NCBI GenBank assembly: GCA_964385695.1
Contig: CAYLQA010000020.1
Coordinates: 1 to 56,314 of the forward strand
Direction: 5' to 3'
From: CAYLQA01 sp964385695
GTDB taxonomy: Bacteria; Desulfobacterota; Desulfobulbia; Desulfobulbales; Desulfurivibrionaceae
DNA length: 56,314 nucleotides
The position numbers were made by a program, and so were the translations under genes. Below are positions 51,885 to 56,314 of the stretch, piece after piece. The notes beneath the pieces are model-generated. The model did not search any database. It saw only the letters and a program-made list of their open reading frames with translations, and was not told where the DNA came from. Positions within the stretch are counted from its first letter, which is position 1; each line of letters opens with the position of its first letter.

Positions 51885-51898
51885 ATCCGAGTAATTAT

Positions 51899-52996
51899 AT
51901 GAGCCGGCACCAGAGAGACATAAAAGAGTTGACCATTCTCCTCAATGCGGTGGAGAACACCAACGAAGCCTTTGTCACCATCGATCAAAGGTCCGAGGTC
52001 ATCTTTTTTAATAAGGCGGCGGAGCGCATGTTCGGTTACTCCCGCGAGGAGGTTGTGGGCCAAGACCTCGGCCTGATCCTCAGCGCCATGTGCCGGGACA
52101 GCCACAGAGAGGCAGTGGGCCGTTATGTTGCCACAGGAGAAGGCAAGCTCATCGGCCATGAATCCGAGCTTGTTATTGTCCGTAAGAGCGGGGCTACATT
52201 TCCTGCGTCCATTTCTTTTTCCGTCTCCCACATCAACGGAGAAATGTATTTTACAGGGATCATTCGCGATCTTACCGCACGCAAAGAAATCGAGGAGCGT
52301 TTGATTCAAAGTGAGCGGCTGGCCGCCTTGGGCCAGACCGTCGCCGAGATCAACCATGAGATAAAAAATCCTTTGATCATGATCGGTGGCTTTGCCCGGC
52401 AGCTGCAAAGAAAGGCTGCATCAGACAAGGATCAAGCAAAGCTCAACATCATTGTCGATGAGGTGGAGCGGCTTGAGAATCTGCTGACCGATTTGGGGGA
52501 TCTTTATCGTCCGTGGCAGCTCAATGTCTCTGATGTTTCCTTGAATGCCATGTTGAGCGAGGTTGTTGATTTGGCGTGTTCGACCTCCGACACCCATGGG
52601 GTAAAGGTCTTGTTCGAGCCGGGCGAGGAGGTTCACGTTGAGGTGGATCGAGAGAAGATGAAGCAGGTGCTCCTCAACCTTGTGAAAAACAGCATTGAGG
52701 CAACCCTCGCTGACGGGGAAGTATTAGTACAGACCAAGCTTCATGGAAGATCTGTGGAGGTTGTGGTTTCTGATACCGGGGAGGGCATGCCGGAAGAAAT
52801 ACGAAAACGTATATTCTTTCCCTTCTTTACCACCAAGGAGCAGGGCACCGGGCTGGGGCTTTGCGTTTCAAAGCGTATTGTGGAAGACCACCCCGGATGC
52901 ACCTTTAATATTGAAAGCATTGAGGGTGAAGGAACAACCGCCACCATCAATCTCTGCCGTTGTAATAATAACGGAGTCGCCAAGCGGACATCCTAA
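51899..52996 (+). CDS. soluble PAS histidine kinase in the flotillin operon
   Basis: A 365-residue kinase: PAS (about 10-130), HisKA with His153 (EINHEIKNPLIMIGG) and HATPase (about 240-360, DTGEGMPEE and GTGLGLCVS). No membrane helix. ATG 51899 is preferred because upstream extension would overlap the preceding gene; its ribosome site is weak. No partner regulator is adjacent. Membrane recruitment by FloA or the preceding anchored protein is possible but speculative. Confidence 0.85.
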   Translation: MSRHQRDIKELTILLNAVENTNEAFVTIDQRSEVIFFNKAAERMFGYSREEVVGQDLGLILSAMCRDSHREAVGRYVATGEGKLIGHESELVIVRKSGATFPASISFSVSHINGEMYFTGIIRDLTARKEIEERLIQSERLAALGQTVAEINHEIKNPLIMIGGFARQLQRKAASDKDQAKLNIIVDEVERLENLLTDLGDLYRPWQLNVSDVSLNAMLSEVVDLACSTSDTHGVKVLFEPGEEVHVEVDREKMKQVLLNLVKNSIEATLADGEVLVQTKLHGRSVEVVVSDTGEGMPEEIRKRIFFPFFTTKEQGTGLGLCVSKRIVEDHPGCTFNIESIEGEGTTATINLCRCNNNGVAKRTS

Positions 52997-53139
52997 CCGG
53001 CTCCCTTTCTCTTTTTTTATTCTCCTTGTTTTTGCTTGCCCTTTTTTCCGCGTTGAAACCCGCACGTAATTTTGAGATGATGAACTAAGTTTATGAGCAT
53101 GTAACTACTTATTGTGCCGTTTAATTTTTATCGATCAGA

Positions 53140-55812
53140 ATGACTACGGACGAGAAAATCAATAAAAAGCTGAGTGAACGAGTCGCCCTTGAGGAGGTGA
53201 CCCAAGCCTACGTCAACCTGCCTCGCATTGGTGTGGCAAACCTTGTGACGGCCGCACTGCTGGTAACAGCCGTTTGGTCTGTTTCGCCGGCAAGCCTTAT
53301 TTTCTCATGGATTACAGCACTTGTGCTTATTACCCTGGCAAGGATTGTTTTATATTATTTCTATACCCAGAAAGACAAATATCACTGGCAGACGAAAAGT
53401 TGGCGAAATATTTTCATCCTGCTTCTTACCTTTTCAGGCTTAGTCTGGGGAGCGACAGGGGTTATTTTTTATCCTCCGGATTCACCCTCCCACCAAATAT
53501 TTTTGGCCTTTGTCCTGGGTGGCATGGTCGCAGGGTCAATGGGAACAGTCTCAGGGCTCAGGGGTGCATTTTATCCCTATTGTCTGGTTGTTTTAACCCC
53601 ATTGACAATCCGTTTCTATCTGACGGGCGGTACAGTGCATATAGCCCTGGGTTCCCTGATGATTGTTTTTATGGTCTATACCCTGGTGAGTTCTGCGGGC
53701 ATACAAAAGCTCATTCTTGAAGCGCTCAGGCTCAGGCATGAGAACGAACAAGAAATAATTGAAAGACTAAAGTTTGAAAATGAACTGAAAATCCACCAAG
53801 AGCAGCTGGAAGAGTTGGTCAAAAAGAGAACCATTGAACTCTCAATGACCAACCAGGATTTGCATGAGGAGATCGCCCAACGCAAAAGGGCTGAATCGGC
53901 ATTACGGGAAAGTGAGCAAAAGTACCGGCGTATCATAGAAAACCTCAGGCCGGATTACTTTTTTTACTCCTATGGTGTAGATGGAGTTTTTACCTATGTC
54001 AGCCCGGCTGTAACCGATATGCTTGGCTACTCCATTGAAGAGTTCCTTGACCACCACACGAAATTTCATACGAATAATCCTATAAACGATGAGGTGGTTC
54101 GTCATACCGGGCTCTCCATTGCCGGTGAAAAACAACCCGCCTATGAGGTGGAGATGTATCATAAAGGTGGTGAAATCCGTCGGCTCGAAGTGCTTGAGGT
54201 GCCGGTTTTCGATGATCAGGGCAGGGTTGTTTCAATTGAAGGAGTTGCCCATGACATCACGGAAAAATTGATCACAGAGCAGGCGCTTCAAGAAAACGAA
54301 GAGCGGCTGCGATTGGCCTTAAAGGCAGGCTCTCTGGGAATATACGATCTTGATATTGAAACAGGTGCTGCCATTGTCAGCCCGGAGTATGTCTTGATGC
54401 TCGGATATGATCCGGCGGAATTTTGTGAATCAATTGACGGTTTGAGTAGTCGTTTACATCCGGATGATAAAGAACGCTCCAGCGAGATATTTAAAGCCTA
54501 TCTTGCCGGTGAAATTGCTGAATATCGCATCGAATTCAGGCAACAGAAAAAGAATGGGGATTGGATCTGGGTGCTTTCTGTCGGTGAGATCGTTGAGCGA
54601 GACAAAGATGGCAAGCCGCTCAGAATGCTCGGCACCCATACAGAAATTACTAAACTCAAACAGGCGGAAGAGGAGTTGTTGCGGGCCAAAAAACTTGAAT
54701 CCATCGGCACCCTGGCCGGTGGAATTGCCCATGATTTTAATAATCTGCTGACCGTTATTCTCGGAAATATTGAGCTGGCCAAGATGATCATGCCGGTTGA
54801 TAACAAGGTTCAAGAGCTTCTGGCCGATTCTAAAAAGGCATCGTTGCGGGCCCGGGATATAGCGCAAAAGTTCATCACCTTCTCTTCCGGAGGAGACCCT
54901 GTTAAGCGCTTTGGCAGTATCGTGCCTGTGATCGAGGATGCGGTGGGTCTTGCCTTAAGCGGCTCGAATATTGAGGCGGATGGCGCATTCCCGGACGATC
55001 TCTGGGAAGTCAAAATAGACAGAGAGCAGATGGGGCAGGCGGTTTTCAATGTTATTGAGAATGCCCGTGAATCCATGCCCGAGGGCGGAACCTTGAATAT
55101 CAGGGCCGAAAATATTGAGTTTGCCGCCCATAGCCGAATGGATAACCACGCCATTGTGGCAGGGAAATATGTAAAGATTACCTTTATCGATCACGGTAAG
55201 GGTATCCCGGAAGAGGATCTGGAGAATATTTTCGACCCATACTTTTCTACCAAGAAGCGTGGAGAGCAGCGGGGCATGGGATTGGGCCTTTCATCAAGCT
55301 ATTCCGTCATCAAAAAGCATGATGGCTATATCGAGATCAAGTCAGCCCGTAACATGGGCACAGAGGTGAGCATCTATTTGCCGGCCGCCTTTACGCAGGT
55401 GAGCAAGGTTGCAGAGGTGACGAAGGGCGAGAGTCCGGGGAAGAAAAAAGTGTTGGTTATGGATGATGAGGAATTGGTTCGTAATATTTCCAGTAATCTC
55501 CTCGAATTTCTCGGTTATGATGTTGTTTTGGCTCAACACGGTGAGGAGGCCTTGGCCATATATCAAGAGGCTAAGCAAAGCACGGCGCCCATTGACATCG
55601 TTATCTTGGATTTGACCATCAAAGGAGGAATGGGTGGGGAGGAGACCATGAAAAGGCTCCTCAAGTTTGACCCTGAGGTGACGGCTATCGTGGCCAGCGG
55701 TTATTCCTCCGATCCGGTGATGAGCGACCACGCTAATTATGGATTTAAGGCCGCTGTGAACAAGCCATACACCCTTGATAATATAGAGGATACCTTGAAT
55801 ATGTTTTCTTAG
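53140..55812 (+). CDS. membrane hybrid histidine kinase with two PAS domains and receiver
   Basis: An 890-residue protein: about six or seven membrane helices (about 28-190, MASE-like sensor region), coiled coil (about 195-255), PAS domains at about 255-380 and 385-510, HisKA with His531 (AGGIAHDFNNLLTVI), HATPase (DHGKGIPEE, GMGLGLSSS), and receiver with Asp824 (VILDLTIKGGMGG). Its kinase-receiver half is a close paralogue of the one at 17891-21223, while the sensor half differs. No output domain is attached. Confidence 0.88.
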   Translation: MTTDEKINKKLSERVALEEVTQAYVNLPRIGVANLVTAALLVTAVWSVSPASLIFSWITALVLITLARIVLYYFYTQKDKYHWQTKSWRNIFILLLTFSGLVWGATGVIFYPPDSPSHQIFLAFVLGGMVAGSMGTVSGLRGAFYPYCLVVLTPLTIRFYLTGGTVHIALGSLMIVFMVYTLVSSAGIQKLILEALRLRHENEQEIIERLKFENELKIHQEQLEELVKKRTIELSMTNQDLHEEIAQRKRAESALRESEQKYRRIIENLRPDYFFYSYGVDGVFTYVSPAVTDMLGYSIEEFLDHHTKFHTNNPINDEVVRHTGLSIAGEKQPAYEVEMYHKGGEIRRLEVLEVPVFDDQGRVVSIEGVAHDITEKLITEQALQENEERLRLALKAGSLGIYDLDIETGAAIVSPEYVLMLGYDPAEFCESIDGLSSRLHPDDKERSSEIFKAYLAGEIAEYRIEFRQQKKNGDWIWVLSVGEIVERDKDGKPLRMLGTHTEITKLKQAEEELLRAKKLESIGTLAGGIAHDFNNLLTVILGNIELAKMIMPVDNKVQELLADSKKASLRARDIAQKFITFSSGGDPVKRFGSIVPVIEDAVGLALSGSNIEADGAFPDDLWEVKIDREQMGQAVFNVIENARESMPEGGTLNIRAENIEFAAHSRMDNHAIVAGKYVKITFIDHGKGIPEEDLENIFDPYFSTKKRGEQRGMGLGLSSSYSVIKKHDGYIEIKSARNMGTEVSIYLPAAFTQVSKVAEVTKGESPGKKKVLVMDDEELVRNISSNLLEFLGYDVVLAQHGEEALAIYQEAKQSTAPIDIVILDLTIKGGMGGEETMKRLLKFDPEVTAIVASGYSSDPVMSDHANYGFKAAVNKPYTLDNIEDTLNMFS

Positions 55813-55852
55813 GGGTTATTTCGAGGGTGAGCAAAAAGGATAATGCATTATC

Positions 55853-55883
55853 AAAGACCGGGAAAACTATCTCCCCGGCCTTT
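55853..55883 (-). terminator. hairpin between the hybrid kinase and ppnP
   Basis: AAAGACCGGG (55853-55862) pairs with CCCGGCCTTT (55874-55883); on the minus strand the single mismatch becomes G-U, so the structure fits ppnP better. The U-tract is poor. It may serve both convergent genes. Confidence 0.45.
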
Positions 55884-55895
55884 GAGGGGTAAGTA

Positions 55896-56210
55896 TTAGG
55901 CCATAAATGAGCAGCAGTAGTCGGTGATGGTTTTGATCTTCAGGCCGAACTTTGCTTGGGCGGGCACCTCGAATGACTCGCCGCCGGTAACGCTCTTCCA
56001 GTCGTTCTCGCCGGGCAGTAGTACCTCTAAATCCCCGGCCAGGATCTCCATGAGTTCCTTTTCCGCAGTGTTGAATTCATACTCCCCAGGCAGCATGATG
56101 CCCAGGGTTTTCTTTGATCCGTCAGGGAAAACAATTGTCCGGCTGGTAACTTTGCCGTCAAAATAGACGTTTGCCTTTTTTACTACGGTAACGTTGCTGA
56201 ATTCTGGCAT
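55896..56210 (-). CDS. ppnP: pyrimidine/purine nucleoside phosphorylase
   Basis: A 104-residue single-domain cupin of the PpnP/YaiE (DUF1255) family. It splits nucleosides with phosphate into base and ribose-1-phosphate. Family motifs visible are FDGKVTSR, KKTLGIMLPGEYEFNT, the ELMEILAG strand and the ending DYCCSF. GAGGAC 8 nt before ATG 56210 supports the start. Full length. Confidence 0.92.
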   Translation of the reverse strand: MPEFSNVTVVKKANVYFDGKVTSRTIVFPDGSKKTLGIMLPGEYEFNTAEKELMEILAGDLEVLLPGENDWKSVTGGESFEVPAQAKFGLKIKTITDYCCSFMA

Positions 56211-56314
56211 GGTATGTCCTCTTTAAATTTTATAACAAACACGAAAGTGCAGAGTTGGTTTTTATGAACCAGAACAAAAGACCACTTGTCTCATTTTCGT
56301 GCAAATATTTTTTT
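56211..56314. other. right-edge non-coding sequence
   Basis: A/T-rich stretch upstream of ppnP that must hold its promoter. I see no gene or clear motif before the window ends. Confidence 0.3.

Overview
The window reads as chromosome from an anaerobic Gram-negative bacterium, most likely a Desulfobacterota member of the Desulfobulbales kind. This is inferred from gene content only: MsbA, TonB/ExbBD, a B-type succinate dehydrogenase/fumarate reductase, TAXI-type TRAP transport, a PflX-like radical SAM protein, a two-CW domain protein and many PAS/'HDFNN' hybrid histidine kinases. Coding density is high. I see no rRNA, tRNA or CRISPR. The only mobile DNA is the start of an IS630-type transposase at the left edge.

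Bases 1-16500 are almost entirely minus strand. In transcription order they hold: kamA; an operon of a tandem universal stress protein, a membrane-anchored transglutaminase, an ABC ATPase, a REC-PAS-GAF-GGDEF protein and an ABC-2 permease; comM/yifB; an HDOD protein; an HTH/two-CW regulator with a palindrome over its promoter; cysK; msbA; and an A/T-rich GT39-like glycosyltransferase next to the transposase. Bases 16600-23040 are a plus-strand operon: a periplasmic binding lipoprotein, a Cache-PAS hybrid kinase and NAD-malic enzyme, ending in two tandem terminators. Convergent to it (23084-30949, minus) lies sdhCAB, an AEC carrier, a TAXI binding protein, a fused TRAP permease and a universal stress protein. 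Together with malic enzyme this suggests organic-acid (C4-dicarboxylate) uptake and oxidation or reduction.

Bases 31134-41060 (plus) start with a PflX-like enzyme and continue as a complete cobamide-acquisition island: cobalamin riboswitch, terminator, short leader ORF, btuB-type receptor, a secreted BtuF-CbiZ fusion, ExbB, ExbD, TonB, a second BtuF, BtuC and BtuD. The fusion suggests that incoming cobamides are cut or remodelled in the periplasm before import.

Bases 41099-56314 hold sensor kinases, a TauE/SafE carrier, a BepA-like M48/TPR lipoprotein, an ankyrin membrane protein, a NapH-like ferredoxin, a long NfeD/short NfeD/FloA flotillin operon with an unknown membrane protein and a soluble PAS kinase, a membrane hybrid kinase, and ppnP at the right edge. 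The 47500-48350 stretch has little protein coding but is rich in signals. It contains a nested terminator, three promoters, a probable small RNA of about 190 nt with its own terminator, and a 22-codon leader ORF overlapping nfeD. A hairpin with the core GCCGYGT...CAAGTCACRC occurs there twice and once more upstream of btuB. This RNA/leader layer and the BtuF-CbiZ island are the most novel-looking parts of the window.
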